Source: Nitrospirillum viridazoti
GTDB taxonomy: Bacteria > Pseudomonadota > Alphaproteobacteria > Azospirillales > Azospirillaceae
DNA length: 64,000 nucleotides
Direction: 5' to 3' (one strand)
Assembly: GCF_007827975.1 (NCBI RefSeq)
Contig: NZ_VITT01000005.1
The notes beneath the pieces are model-generated. The model had not been told where the DNA came from. It was given only the letters and a program-made list of their open reading frames with translations, and did not search any database. Each line of letters opens with the position of its first letter. Positions within the stretch are counted from its first letter, which is position 1. The position numbers were made by a program, and so were the translations under genes. This document shows positions 17,529-25,815 of this stretch, piece after piece.

Positions 17529-19361
17529 TTACTGCGCCGGATAGGGGCTCTTGCCGCCCTCGGCGATGAAGCGGTCGATGCGGGCCTCCAGCACCGGCAG
17601 CGGCACGCCGCCCAGCTTCAGCACCGTGTCGTGGAAGTTGCGCAGGTCGAACTTCTGGCCCAGCGCCTTCTCCGCCTTGGCGCGGGCCTTCAGGATGGCC
17701 ATCTCGCCCAGGTAGTAGGACAAAGCCTGACCAGGCCACGCAATATAGCGGTCGACCTCGGTCTCGATCTCATGGTCGGCCAGGGCGGTGTTGTCGTGCA
17801 GGTACTGCTGCGCCTGCTCGCGGGTCCAGCCCTTGGCATGGATGCCGGTGTCGACCACCAGGCGGGCGGCGCGCCACATCTGGTAGCTCAGCATGCCGAA
17901 GCGCTCATAGGGCGTCTCGTACATGCCCATCTCGTCGCCCAGCTTCTCGCAGTACAGGGCCCAGCCTTCGCCGAAGGCGGAGATGTAGACCTTCTGCCGG
18001 AACTCAGGCTGGTCCTTCTGTTCCGCCGCGATGGGCATCTGGAAGGCGTGGCCCGGGGCCGATTCATGCAGCGTCAGGGCCGGCAGGGCGTACAGGCCGC
18101 GCGACGGCAGATCGTAGGTGTTGACCAGATACACGCCCGGGCCGCCCCGGCCGGAGGTGTAGAAGGGCGCTATGTCCGCCGGAACCGGGATGATGGCGAA
18201 GCGCGAGCGCGGCAGGTAGCCGAAGTACTGGTCCGCCTTGCCATCGAACTTCTTGGCGATCCAGGCCGCCCGCATCAGCAACTCTTCCGGGGTCTTGGCG
18301 TAGAACTGGGGATCGGTGCGCAGGAACTTCAGGAAGGCGGGGAAATCACCCTGGAAGTTGGCCTGCTTCATCACGTCCAGCATCTGGGCGTGAATCTTCG
18401 CCACCTCTTCCAGGCCGATCTTGTGGATCTGGTCCGCCGTCAGGTCGACGGTGGCGAACTCCTTGATCTTGGATTGGTAGTAGGCCTTGCCGTCGGGCAG
18501 GGATTCCGCCGCCAGTTCGGTGCGGGCGCCGGGGATGTACTCCTCGCGCATGAACTTCAGCAGGGACTGGTGGGCCGGCACCACCGACTTCGTGATGGCG
18601 GCCACGGCGGCGGCGCGCAGTTCCGCCTGGGTCGCGGCCGGGATGGTGTCCGGCATCGTCTTGAACGGCGTGTAGTAGACGTTGTCTTCCGGCGTCTTCG
18701 CCTCGACCACGTTCACGATGCCGCTGTCGCGGCCGGTCAGCGTCACCTTGGGCGGGGTGAAGCCACGCTTCAGGCCGGCACGCATGTTCACGATCTGCTC
18801 GCCGAAATAGCGCGGCATGTCGTTCAGCTGGCCGATGAAGGACTTGTATTCCGCCACCGTGTGGAAGGGCTTGCGCGCCCCGCCGGCCATGTTGGACCAG
18901 AACGAGCTGTCGGCGTTCAGCGGCTTCTCATAGTCCTTGAACTTCTGGCTGTTCAGCAGCACCGTCACCTGGTCGCGGTAGATGCTGAAATCCACCTGCG
19001 CCTCGGGCGACAGCTCGGCCTGGGGGACGGCCGCCAGGTCCTTCAGGACGCCTTCCCAGACCTTCTGCCGCTTTTCCTGCGTGGCGGCATCCACCTTGGG
19101 CAGGTGACCGGCGACGGTGTCCGTGCTGTCCTCGTCATCCTCGCCCTTGAACTCCTCCTGACGCCATTTCCATTCCTTGGTGTAGATGGCCTTGAACTGG
19201 GCATCGGCCTTGCCGGCGGCTGCGGCATGGGCCACGCCGAAGACGGGACCGATCGCGGTGATCTGGCCCCCGGCGATCTGGCCCAAGGTCAGGACACCGG
19301 CGAACAGGGCGGTGCCGACCAGCAGGCGGGCGGCCAAACGTCTTGAAGGCAAGCGGTACAT
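17529..19361 (-). CDS. Secreted DUF885 family protein, putative zinc metallopeptidase
   Basis: Exported protein of 610 aa. The N-terminus is a signal peptide or anchor (RRLAARLLVGTALFAGVLTLG, with a probable cut near AHA-AA). The DUF885 core runs to the end and carries a zinc-peptidase-like HESAPGH motif (His432, Glu433, His438). The ATG shares its A with the TGA stop of the upstream GH127 gene (TGATG), so the two are translationally coupled; an in-frame upstream codon exists but would overlap. DUF885 proteins are thought to be hydrolases; the substrate is not known. Next to an arabinofuranosidase and Pro-peptide enzymes, a role in cutting glycoprotein peptides is plausible but inferred. Confidence 0.85.
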   Translation of the reverse strand: MYRLPSRRLAARLLVGTALFAGVLTLGQIAGGQITAIGPVFGVAHAAAAGKADAQFKAIYTKEWKWRQEEFKGEDDEDSTDTVAGHLPKVDAATQEKRQKVWEGVLKDLAAVPQAELSPEAQVDFSIYRDQVTVLLNSQKFKDYEKPLNADSSFWSNMAGGARKPFHTVAEYKSFIGQLNDMPRYFGEQIVNMRAGLKRGFTPPKVTLTGRDSGIVNVVEAKTPEDNVYYTPFKTMPDTIPAATQAELRAAAVAAITKSVVPAHQSLLKFMREEYIPGARTELAAESLPDGKAYYQSKIKEFATVDLTADQIHKIGLEEVAKIHAQMLDVMKQANFQGDFPAFLKFLRTDPQFYAKTPEELLMRAAWIAKKFDGKADQYFGYLPRSRFAIIPVPADIAPFYTSGRGGPGVYLVNTYDLPSRGLYALPALTLHESAPGHAFQMPIAAEQKDQPEFRQKVYISAFGEGWALYCEKLGDEMGMYETPYERFGMLSYQMWRAARLVVDTGIHAKGWTREQAQQYLHDNTALADHEIETEVDRYIAWPGQALSYYLGEMAILKARAKAEKALGQKFDLRNFHDTVLKLGGVPLPVLEARIDRFIAEGGKSPYPAQ

Positions 19362-21808
19362 CAGATAGGCGCTCCCTGAGAGGCTGATGCTGCGACGACG
19401 CGGCACCCGAAGACGGGCCCCGCGGAATAGCCGGTTTCCGGCTCGAAACGGACGACGACGGTGGACTTGCCCGCCGTCAGGTTGGCGGGGATGGGATATT
19501 CCACGTCAAAGAACTCACCCGGCCGCTCTGCGTCCAGCTTTTGCGTGGCGATGCGGGTGCCGTCGACCAGGATATGGAACAGGCGCTTGCGCTCATCGCC
19601 CCAATATGTGGCTTGCAGCACCATGGCGCCGGCGCGGACCTTGGCCTTGAACTCGAAGAAGCCGCCGGTACGGGCATCGCGGCCGTTCCGGCCCCGGTAG
19701 GTCACGGGGTAGGAGATCTTGGCCTCCAGCCCATGGTCACGCTCCGGCTGCATCTCACCCAGGTGCATGACGTCGACGGAGCGCGCCTGGATGTCGCGCT
19801 GGCGCGCCGCCTCCTGCGCCAGGGCCGCCTCCGCCGTCTTCCACTGCGCCTCGGTGTAGCGCTTGAAGTAGACGGCCGTGCGCCGGGTGTACTGCTGGTA
19901 GAAGGGCTTGAACTCCATGTCGCCCGGGCGGCCGATGCCGGTGGTGCGCCACACCAGGGCGTCGGGCGTCGCCCGCTGGAAGCCGTCCAGGACGGAAGCC
20001 GAGACCAGGGCCGGCGCCGGGCCCTGGAAGGCGTCGGAGACAGGCGTGGGCTGGGGCGAGCCGGTGGGCGCCTCGCTCTTGGGCGCGGCACCCAGGTCGG
20101 CGGCCAGCACCAGGGGGCCGTGCAGGAAGGCCACGGTGTCGGCATCGTCGTTGGTGGATTCGAGGCGCAGGGCCATGGGCAGGCGCAAGGCGACGGCGTC
20201 GCCCGCCTTCCATTCTCGCCGCACGACGGCGTAGCCGTTCTGCACCACCAAGTCTTGGGGCTTGCCGTTCACCGCCAGGGTGGCGCCGGTGCACCAGGCG
20301 GGGATGCGGAAGCTTACCGCGAAGGTGGCGGGCCGCTTCAACGCCTTCAGCGTCAGCAGCACCGTCTCAGCTTCCGGATAGCGGGTGTCGAGGTCGACCA
20401 CCGCTCCCCGCTCGCCCCACGTGAGGGTGGAGGGGATGTAGAGGTTGACGGCCAGGTCTTCCGCTCCCCGGCGCCAGTAGACGCTTTCGCCATGCTTGGC
20501 GTGGCTTTCCATGCCGGTGCCGACGCAACACCAGAAATCTTCCGTGGGCGTGGAGAATTCCCGCGCCGAGCCGGACATCAGCGGCGTCATGTAGGTGAAC
20601 ATGCCGGTGGCCGGGTTCTGCTGCGCCAGCACGTGGTTCAGGTGCGCGCGCTCATAAAAATCGAAGTAGTGCGCGTCGGCCTGGCGGGCGTACAGCAGGC
20701 GGGTCAGCTTCAGCATGTTGTAGCTGTTGCAGCCCTCGCAGGTCTGTTCGGTGATGTGGCGGGAAATGCTGCGCGGTTCCTGGAAATACTCCCGGTCCGC
20801 GTTGCCGCCGATGACGTAGGAATGGTTGGTGGTGACCGTCTGCCAGAAGAAGGCGGAGGCCTTGGCGTGGCGCTCCGACCCCGTCAGCTCCGCCAGGCGG
20901 GCCAGGCCGATCAGCTTGGGGATCTGGGTGTTGGCGTGGATGTTGGCCAGCTCATCCCGCCCCTCCGACAGGGGCACCAGCACCTTGGCATGGTACAGGC
21001 GCTCGGCCAGCAACAGCCAGCGCCGATCGCCGGTGCGGGCGTACAGCTCGGCGAAGCTCTCGTTGATGCCGCCATGCTCGCAGTCCAGCACCTTCTGGAC
21101 CTGCTCATCATTCAGGTGGCTGAACACCTCATCGATGTAGCCGCCCAGCTTGACGCCCACATCCAGGGCCTGGGTATTGCCGCATAGGGTCTGGGCGTCG
21201 AACAGGCCGGTGTAGAGCTTGTGCCAGTTGTACAGCGGCACCCAGCAGCCGTTAAGGTCAAAGCCGGCGGAGCGGATCTCGCCGCGCCGCAGCTCATCGA
21301 ACACGACCTTGCCGTCCTCGACGATGTCGCCGCGCTTGCGGGTGAAGCCGGCGACATAGCCGTCGCCCTGGGCCTTCTGGCATTCCGCCAGCTCAGCCAC
21401 GATGTAGTCCACCCGCCGCTTGCACTCCGCATCGCCGGTCTGGGCATGCATCAGGGACAGCGCGCTCAAATAATGGCCCAGGGTGTGACCGGCGATGGTG
21501 TCGCCTTCCCAGCCACCGTAGGCGGCGCCCTTGGGCTGCAGTCCGGCACCGCTGCGGAAGTTGTGCAGCAGGCGGTCGGCCTCCAGGCTGTGCAGATAGG
21601 CCAGGTTGGCGTCCACCGCCGCCTTGAAGGGCGATGGCTTCAGGCGCACGGCCGACAGGGGGAAGGGTTCGGCGGTGCCGGTGTTGAGCGCCGGCACCAA
21701 GGGGGCGGCCACCGCCGGCACGGTCATCAGGGCAGCGGCCGAGGCCGCACCGCGCAGGATGGTACGCCGGGACACCGTTTGCCCGGAGGGGGCGCCAAAG
21801 GTTGCCAT
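19361..21808 (-). CDS. Tat-exported GH127 beta-L-arabinofuranosidase-type enzyme
   Basis: Glycoside hydrolase of family GH127 (DUF1680), 815 aa. A twin-arginine signal (SRRTILRG, residues 13-20, then an Ala-rich core) predicts folded export. The catalytic set known from Bifidobacterium HypBA1 can be placed: Glu358-x-Cys360 (EGC) and adjacent Cys427-Cys428 (WCCVGTG) for zinc and the cysteine nucleophile, with Glu340 (REYF) a candidate acid/base. A further beta-rich C-terminal region (about 640-815) is appended. GH127 enzymes remove beta-L-arabinofuranose from hydroxyproline-linked oligosaccharides of plant extensins. Start 21808 is favoured by GGGAGA upstream; ATG 21835 is possible. An operator-like site lies about 140 bases upstream. 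Confidence 0.88.
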   Translation of the reverse strand: MATFGAPSGQTVSRRTILRGAASAAALMTVPAVAAPLVPALNTGTAEPFPLSAVRLKPSPFKAAVDANLAYLHSLEADRLLHNFRSGAGLQPKGAAYGGWEGDTIAGHTLGHYLSALSLMHAQTGDAECKRRVDYIVAELAECQKAQGDGYVAGFTRKRGDIVEDGKVVFDELRRGEIRSAGFDLNGCWVPLYNWHKLYTGLFDAQTLCGNTQALDVGVKLGGYIDEVFSHLNDEQVQKVLDCEHGGINESFAELYARTGDRRWLLLAERLYHAKVLVPLSEGRDELANIHANTQIPKLIGLARLAELTGSERHAKASAFFWQTVTTNHSYVIGGNADREYFQEPRSISRHITEQTCEGCNSYNMLKLTRLLYARQADAHYFDFYERAHLNHVLAQQNPATGMFTYMTPLMSGSAREFSTPTEDFWCCVGTGMESHAKHGESVYWRRGAEDLAVNLYIPSTLTWGERGAVVDLDTRYPEAETVLLTLKALKRPATFAVSFRIPAWCTGATLAVNGKPQDLVVQNGYAVVRREWKAGDAVALRLPMALRLESTNDDADTVAFLHGPLVLAADLGAAPKSEAPTGSPQPTPVSDAFQGPAPALVSASVLDGFQRATPDALVWRTTGIGRPGDMEFKPFYQQYTRRTAVYFKRYTEAQWKTAEAALAQEAARQRDIQARSVDVMHLGEMQPERDHGLEAKISYPVTYRGRNGRDARTGGFFEFKAKVRAGAMVLQATYWGDERKRLFHILVDGTRIATQKLDAERPGEFFDVEYPIPANLTAGKSTVVVRFEPETGYSAGPVFGCRVVAASASQGAPI

Positions 21809-21947
21809 GGGGCTGTCTCCCAGATCGCGCGCCATATTTTAAGCCCCCGTGTTTTTGATTTTTATGTCTTGGGTCCGCACGCAAACACGCCGGATCGCCG
21901 GCGAGGACGTCGGCGGAGCAAAGGGACCCAACTGCCAAGCTATTTTG

Positions 21948-21965
21948 GGATACTGTATACGATAC
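21948..21965. promoter_or_regulatory. Operator-like palindrome, site A (GH127 promoter)
   Basis: GGATACTGTATAC (21948-21960) matches the palindrome GGATA-N3-TATCC at nine of ten arm positions and overlaps GTATACGATAC (21955-21965), a second palindrome. It lies upstream of the GH127-DUF885 operon. The same motif recurs at 23368 and 29013. Confidence 0.55.
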
Positions 21966-22029
21966 TGCATCATTGAGAACTACGCCTCCGGTCATAGGAC
22001 GGAAGTAGGCCCCGGCAAAGGGAAGGCCT

Positions 22030-23349
22030 TCAGGAGAAGCGGTCCAGCGCCATGGCCGGATCGGGCAGCGCCCGGCCGGCGACGATGTCGGCCATGCGCC
22101 GCGCACTCACGGCCGCCAGGGTCAGGCCCAGATGCTGGTGGCCGCAGGCGGCGTAGAGGCCGGGATGGCGGCGGCTGGCGTCCAGCATGGGCAGGTAGTC
22201 GGGCAGGCTGGGGCGGCAGCCGGTCCACTCCGAACTTTCCGCCCCCGGCGTCATCAGGCCGACCTCGCGCAGATGGTGGCGCAGCAGCGCCGGGCGGCGG
22301 GGATCGGGCGCATCATCCGGCCCGCTGAAATCGGTGAAGCTGGTGGCGCGCAGGCCCATGGTCATGGGCGTCACGATGATGGTGCGGTTCTCGAACACCA
22401 CCGGGCGGTCCAAGAGGGGCGTGTCGGACCCCGAGTCGCCCGGCACCACGACATGGTATCCGCGCTCTGCGATCATGGGCACGCGATAGCCCAGCGGTTC
22501 CAGCAGCGATCCGGAGTCCACGCCCAGCGCGACCAGCACGGCATCGGCGCCGATGACACCGCCGGCATGGCGCAGGCGCCAGCCGGCATTATTCCCCCCC
22601 TGGCCCCCTTGGCCGCTCTCCAACCCCTGGATGTCGGCCTTTTCGATGCGCCCGCCGCGCGCGACGAAGGCGGCGGCCAAGTCCTGGGTCAAGCCGAAGG
22701 GGTCGTTGACATGGCCGGTGCCGGTATAGGTCATGCCCCCTGTGACACGCTGCCGCAGGGCACGGGGCAGGTCGGGCCAATCGCCCGGGTTGGGACCCCA
22801 GGGGGTGACGGGCACGCCCAGGCCCCGGGCAGCGGCGACGGACGCGGCGATGGCGGCCTCGGGCGCGGTACTTTCCCAGACGCTATGATGGCCCCGCGTC
22901 TGCAGGCGCGCTTCCGCGCCGGTGCCCACCAGCAGGGTGCGCCAGTCCTGGATGACGGTTTCGATCAGGCCGGACAACACCGCCGTGCCGTGGGCGTGGG
23001 CCCGGGGCAGGCAGGCGCCCAGGAAATCCCTGGCCCAGCCGCGCGCCAGGATGGGCAGGGCCCCCTTTCGGATGCCCAGGGGGCCCCCAGACTTCAGCAA
23101 CAGGCCCGGCACGCGCCGCAAGGTGGCGAAAGAGGCCAGGGGCAACAACTGTTCCGTGGCGATGTGGCCGGCGTTACCGTAGGAACATCCACGCCCTGGT
23201 TCATCCCGGTCGATCAGGATGACGTCATGCCCATCGCGCACCAGGGCCAGTGCCGTGGCGGTGCCCACCACGCCGGCGCCCACCACCGCGATGGTGCCGG
23301 ATCCTGGCCGGAACGGCATGGGTGGGTTGCTGACATCGGCGACAGGCAT
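22030..23349 (-). CDS. FAD-dependent D-amino-acid oxidoreductase, probable D-hydroxyproline dehydrogenase
   Basis: DadA-like flavoprotein, 439 aa. It has the FAD-binding dinucleotide fold at about 20-50 (IAVVGAGVVGTATALAL, ending in the Asp/Arg of LIDRDEPG) and the DAO C-terminal region (ACGHQHLGLTLAAVSARRMAD). In hydroxyproline catabolism such an enzyme oxidises cis-4-hydroxy-D-proline to 1-pyrroline-4-hydroxy-2-carboxylate and passes electrons to the respiratory chain. The specificity is inferred from divergence from a pyrroline-4-hydroxy-2-carboxylate deaminase-like gene and closeness to a hydroxyproline epimerase; D-proline or another D-amino acid remain possible. AAGGGA precedes the ATG. 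Site B overlaps its promoter. Confidence 0.8.
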   Translation of the reverse strand: MPVADVSNPPMPFRPGSGTIAVVGAGVVGTATALALVRDGHDVILIDRDEPGRGCSYGNAGHIATEQLLPLASFATLRRVPGLLLKSGGPLGIRKGALPILARGWARDFLGACLPRAHAHGTAVLSGLIETVIQDWRTLLVGTGAEARLQTRGHHSVWESTAPEAAIAASVAAARGLGVPVTPWGPNPGDWPDLPRALRQRVTGGMTYTGTGHVNDPFGLTQDLAAAFVARGGRIEKADIQGLESGQGGQGGNNAGWRLRHAGGVIGADAVLVALGVDSGSLLEPLGYRVPMIAERGYHVVVPGDSGSDTPLLDRPVVFENRTIIVTPMTMGLRATSFTDFSGPDDAPDPRRPALLRHHLREVGLMTPGAESSEWTGCRPSLPDYLPMLDASRRHPGLYAACGHQHLGLTLAAVSARRMADIVAGRALPDPAMALDRFS

Positions 23350-23367
23350 GTGCAGAGTCCCTTGATT

Positions 23368-23380
23368 GGATACAATATCC
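23368..23380. promoter_or_regulatory. Operator-like palindrome, site B (divergent dehydrogenase/deaminase promoter)
   Basis: GGATACAATATCC, perfect 5+5 palindrome with a 3-base centre, in the 98-base gap between the two divergent catabolic genes, close to the dehydrogenase start. Shared with sites A and C. Confidence 0.65.
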
Positions 23381-23447
23381 CATTATACTATCTGTCACGG
23401 CGCTTCCCGACAAGCGCGTATGGCGGAAACGTGAAAGGTTTTAAGAG

Positions 23448-24350
23448 ATGTCCCTGCCCAACTGGCGCGGTGTGTTCCCCGCGGTGACCACGCAGTTCAA
23501 CGAAGACCTCAGCATCAACCTGGCGGAAACCCAGCGGGTGATCGACGGCCTGATCCGCGACGGCGTGCACGGCCTGATCATCATGGGCACCGTGGGCGAA
23601 AACAACTCTCTGGAACCGGAAGAGAAGCGCCAGGTGCTGGCCGCCGCCAAGGAAGTGACCGCCGGCCGCGTGCCCGTGATCACCGGCGTGTCGGAACTGA
23701 CGACGCCGCGCGCCGTCGCCTATGCCAAGGATGCGGAGAAGATCGGCGCCGATGGCCTGATGCTGCTGCCGGCCATGGTCTACGTGCCCACCGAGGAAGA
23801 GCTGTTCCGCCACTTCGCCGCCGTGGCCGGCGCCTCGGCCCTGCCCATCATGCTGTACAACAACCCGCCGGCCTACCGCGTGGACATCAGCGTGCCGCTG
23901 CTGCAGCGCCTGGCGGAGATCCCGACCATCGTGGCGCTGAAGGAATCGGCCCCCGACACCCGTCGTTTCACCGATCTGGCCAACGCCATCGATGAGACGA
24001 AGATGATGCTGATGGCCGGTCTGGACGACGTGGCCCTGGAAGGCCTGCTGCTGGGCGCCAAGGGCTGGATCTCCGGCCTGACCAACGCCTTCCCCAAGGA
24101 GTCGGTGGCGCTGTACGACGCCGTCGCCGGCGGCGACCTGGCCAAGGCCCGCGCCATCTACCGCTGGTTCCTGCCGCTGCTGCACCTGGACGCCCGCCAC
24201 GACCTGGTGCAGAGCATCAAGTTGGCCGAGCAGGTCATGGGCCGCGGTTCCGAGCGCGTGCGCCCGCCGCGCTACATCCTGGAAGGCCAGACCCGCGCCG
24301 ACGTGATCGCCATGGTCGAGAAGGCCGCCGCGACCCGCCCGAGTCTTTAA
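23448..24350 (+). CDS. DapA-family lyase, probable 1-pyrroline-4-hydroxy-2-carboxylate deaminase
   Basis: Class I aldolase-type TIM barrel of the dihydrodipicolinate synthase family, 300 aa. Schiff-base Lys165 (VALKESA), catalytic Tyr137 (YNNPPAY) and GTVGENNSL at 47-55 are present. True DapA normally has GTTGE; the neighbours point instead to the hydroxyproline pathway enzyme that deaminates pyrroline-4-hydroxy-2-carboxylate to 2-oxoglutarate semialdehyde. Divergent from the flavin dehydrogenase, with a shared operator. A dispersed repeat begins immediately after the stop. Confidence 0.8.
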   Translation: MSLPNWRGVFPAVTTQFNEDLSINLAETQRVIDGLIRDGVHGLIIMGTVGENNSLEPEEKRQVLAAAKEVTAGRVPVITGVSELTTPRAVAYAKDAEKIGADGLMLLPAMVYVPTEEELFRHFAAVAGASALPIMLYNNPPAYRVDISVPLLQRLAEIPTIVALKESAPDTRRFTDLANAIDETKMMLMAGLDDVALEGLLLGAKGWISGLTNAFPKESVALYDAVAGGDLAKARAIYRWFLPLLHLDARHDLVQSIKLAEQVMGRGSERVRPPRYILEGQTRADVIAMVEKAAATRPSL

Positions 24351-24353
24351 GTT

Positions 24354-24396
24354 CCTCAGGCGCCGGCGGGGCTCCGCCCCTTGGCTATCCTCGCTG
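24354..24396 (-). repeat. Dispersed intergenic repeat, copy 1 (partial)
   Basis: On the minus strand it reads GAGGATAGCCAAG, a small GGGGCGGA-GCCCC hairpin, then CCGGCGCCTGAGG. It matches the right half of copies 2 and 3 nearly base for base. It sits directly 3' of the deaminase gene. Confidence 0.75.
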
Positions 24397-24419
24397 CGCC
24401 CTGCGGTGCTCGCTGCGGG

Positions 24420-24472
24420 GCTGGCGGTCGCCAGCCAGCGAGGCTGGACCTGGGGAACCAGGTCCAGCCTCG
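24420..24472. repeat. Tandem perfect hairpins downstream of the deaminase gene
   Basis: Two palindromes follow copy 1: GCTGGCG-GT-CGCCAGC (24420-24435) and a perfect 15-bp stem with a GGAA tetraloop (24439-24472; arms begin CGAGGCTGGACC). No T-run follows, so this is not a standard terminator; it may stabilise the 3' end of the mRNA or be part of the repeat element. Confidence 0.75.
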
Positions 24473-24526
24473 CGAGTACCTCCAGAGTTAGTGTTGTTCC
24501 CACCGTCTGCCTTAAGGCTTGATGCC

Positions 24527-25573
24527 ATGACCACCGCCCCCAGTGCCCCGACCGGCGATCCCGTGCTGCCCACCGGGCGCCAAACCTTTGCCTGCATCGA
24601 TGGGCATACCTGCGGTAACCCGGTGCGCCTGGTCATGGGCGGCCACCCGCCCCTGGTGGGCGCCACCATGAGCGAGAAGCGCCAGGACTTCCTGTCACGC
24701 TTCGACTGGATCCGCACGGCGCTGTGCTTTGAGCCGCGCGGGCACGACATGATGTCGGGCGGCTTCGTCTACCCGCCCTGCAGCCCGGAGGCCGACGCCT
24801 CCATCCTGTTCATCGAAACCTCGGGCTGCCTGCCCATGTGCGGCCACGGCACCATCGGCATGGTGACCTTCGCGCTGGAGCACGGCCTGATCCGCCCGCG
24901 CACCCCCGGCAAGCTGGTGCTGGACGTGCCCGCCGGCCAGATCGGCGTCGAGTATGAGATGGCGGCCGGCAAGGTGAACTGGGTGCGGCTGTTCAACATC
25001 GACAGCTTCCTGTTCACCAAGGGCGTCACCATCGAGGTGCCGGAGCTGGGCCCCCTCACCCTGGACATCAGCTACGGCGGCAATTTCTACGGCATCATCG
25101 AACCGCAAGGCGCCTACAAGGGCATCGATGACTTGGGCTCCCAGAAGATCATCCATTTCAGCGGCCTGGTGCGGCAGTTGGTGCGCGAGAAGATCACCCC
25201 CGTCCATCCGCTGGACAGCACCATCCGGGGCCTGAGCCACGTGATGTGGGTGGACAAGCCCAAGCACAAGGACGCCCACGGCCGCAACGCCGTATTCTAC
25301 GGCGACCGCGCCATCGACCGGTCCCCCTGCGGCACCGGCACCTCCGCCCGCATGGCCCATTTGGCCGCCCAGGGCAAGCTGGCCGTCGGCCAGAGCTTCG
25401 TGCATGAGAGCATCATCGGCAGCCTGTTCGAAGGCCGCGTGGAAAGCGCCGGCACGCTGGGCGACTACGCCAGCATCCGCCCGTCCATCAAGGGCTGGGC
25501 GGTGCAGACCGGCCTCAACACCATTTACGTCGACCCCACCCAGGATCCGTTCTGGCGTGGCTTCCAGGTCTAA
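24527..25573 (+). CDS. 4-hydroxyproline epimerase (proline racemase family)
   Basis: Cofactor-free epimerase, 348 aa, converting trans-4-hydroxy-L-proline to cis-4-hydroxy-D-proline. Both catalytic cysteines are present: Cys105 in PMCGHGTIG and Cys268 in SPCGTGTSA. This separates it from trans-3-hydroxyproline dehydratases, where the first Cys is replaced by Thr/Ser. The start at 24527 follows a purine-poor leader; the frame remains open to 24491 but without family sequence. Together with the two preceding genes it completes the first three steps of bacterial hydroxyproline breakdown. It is followed by a terminator. Confidence 0.9.
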   Translation: MTTAPSAPTGDPVLPTGRQTFACIDGHTCGNPVRLVMGGHPPLVGATMSEKRQDFLSRFDWIRTALCFEPRGHDMMSGGFVYPPCSPEADASILFIETSGCLPMCGHGTIGMVTFALEHGLIRPRTPGKLVLDVPAGQIGVEYEMAAGKVNWVRLFNIDSFLFTKGVTIEVPELGPLTLDISYGGNFYGIIEPQGAYKGIDDLGSQKIIHFSGLVRQLVREKITPVHPLDSTIRGLSHVMWVDKPKHKDAHGRNAVFYGDRAIDRSPCGTGTSARMAHLAAQGKLAVGQSFVHESIIGSLFEGRVESAGTLGDYASIRPSIKGWAVQTGLNTIYVDPTQDPFWRGFQV

Positions 25574-25621
25574 GTCCCGAGCCTGACTTAGATCTGGCGT
25601 TTCCTCCCAAGGCACATCCTC

Positions 25622-25655
25622 AAGGGCCGGCCCGCAAGGACCGGCCCTTCTTTTA
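25622..25655 (+). terminator. Terminator after the hydroxyproline epimerase
   Basis: AAGGGCCGG and CCGGCCCTT form a 9-bp stem over a 10-base loop, followed by CTTTTA. Confidence 0.85.
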
Positions 25656-25686
25656 TGCGTCGCTCAATTCCAGTCTCCAGCCCAGC

Positions 25687-25711
25687 GGCATGAGCCGGGG
25701 AGGCTCATGCC
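25687..25711. repeat. Perfect hairpin adjoining repeat copy 2
   Basis: GGCATGAGCC-GGGGA-GGCTCATGCC, ten uninterrupted base pairs, between two converging genes. Confidence 0.7.
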
Positions 25712-25747
25712 GTAGGCCGCGACCGCAGCCGCCGAAAGTTTCCGGGG

Positions 25748-25809
25748 AGCGTCAGCGGACTGGAAACTGAGAACAAGCCAAGGGGCGGATGCCCCACCGG
25801 CGCCTGAGG
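25748..25809 (+). repeat. Dispersed intergenic repeat, copy 2
   Basis: AGCGTCAGCGGACTGGAAAC, then TGAGAACAAGCCAAG, a GGGGCGGATGCCCC hairpin and ACCGGCGCCTGAGG. It is the fullest copy, located between the converging epimerase and Xaa-Pro peptidase genes, almost touching the stop of the latter. Confidence 0.8.
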
Positions 25810-25815
25810 CGGCCG

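Noticed and set aside
23448..24350. Calling this gene dapA (lysine biosynthesis)
   Set aside because: It has the Lys and Tyr of the family, but the flanking epimerase, dehydrogenase and shared operator point to hydroxyproline catabolism, and GTVGE replaces the typical GTTGE.
24420..24472. Hairpins after the deaminase gene as a CRISPR or attachment site
   Set aside because: Repeats are inverted, not regularly spaced direct repeats, and there is no integrase or cas gene in the window.
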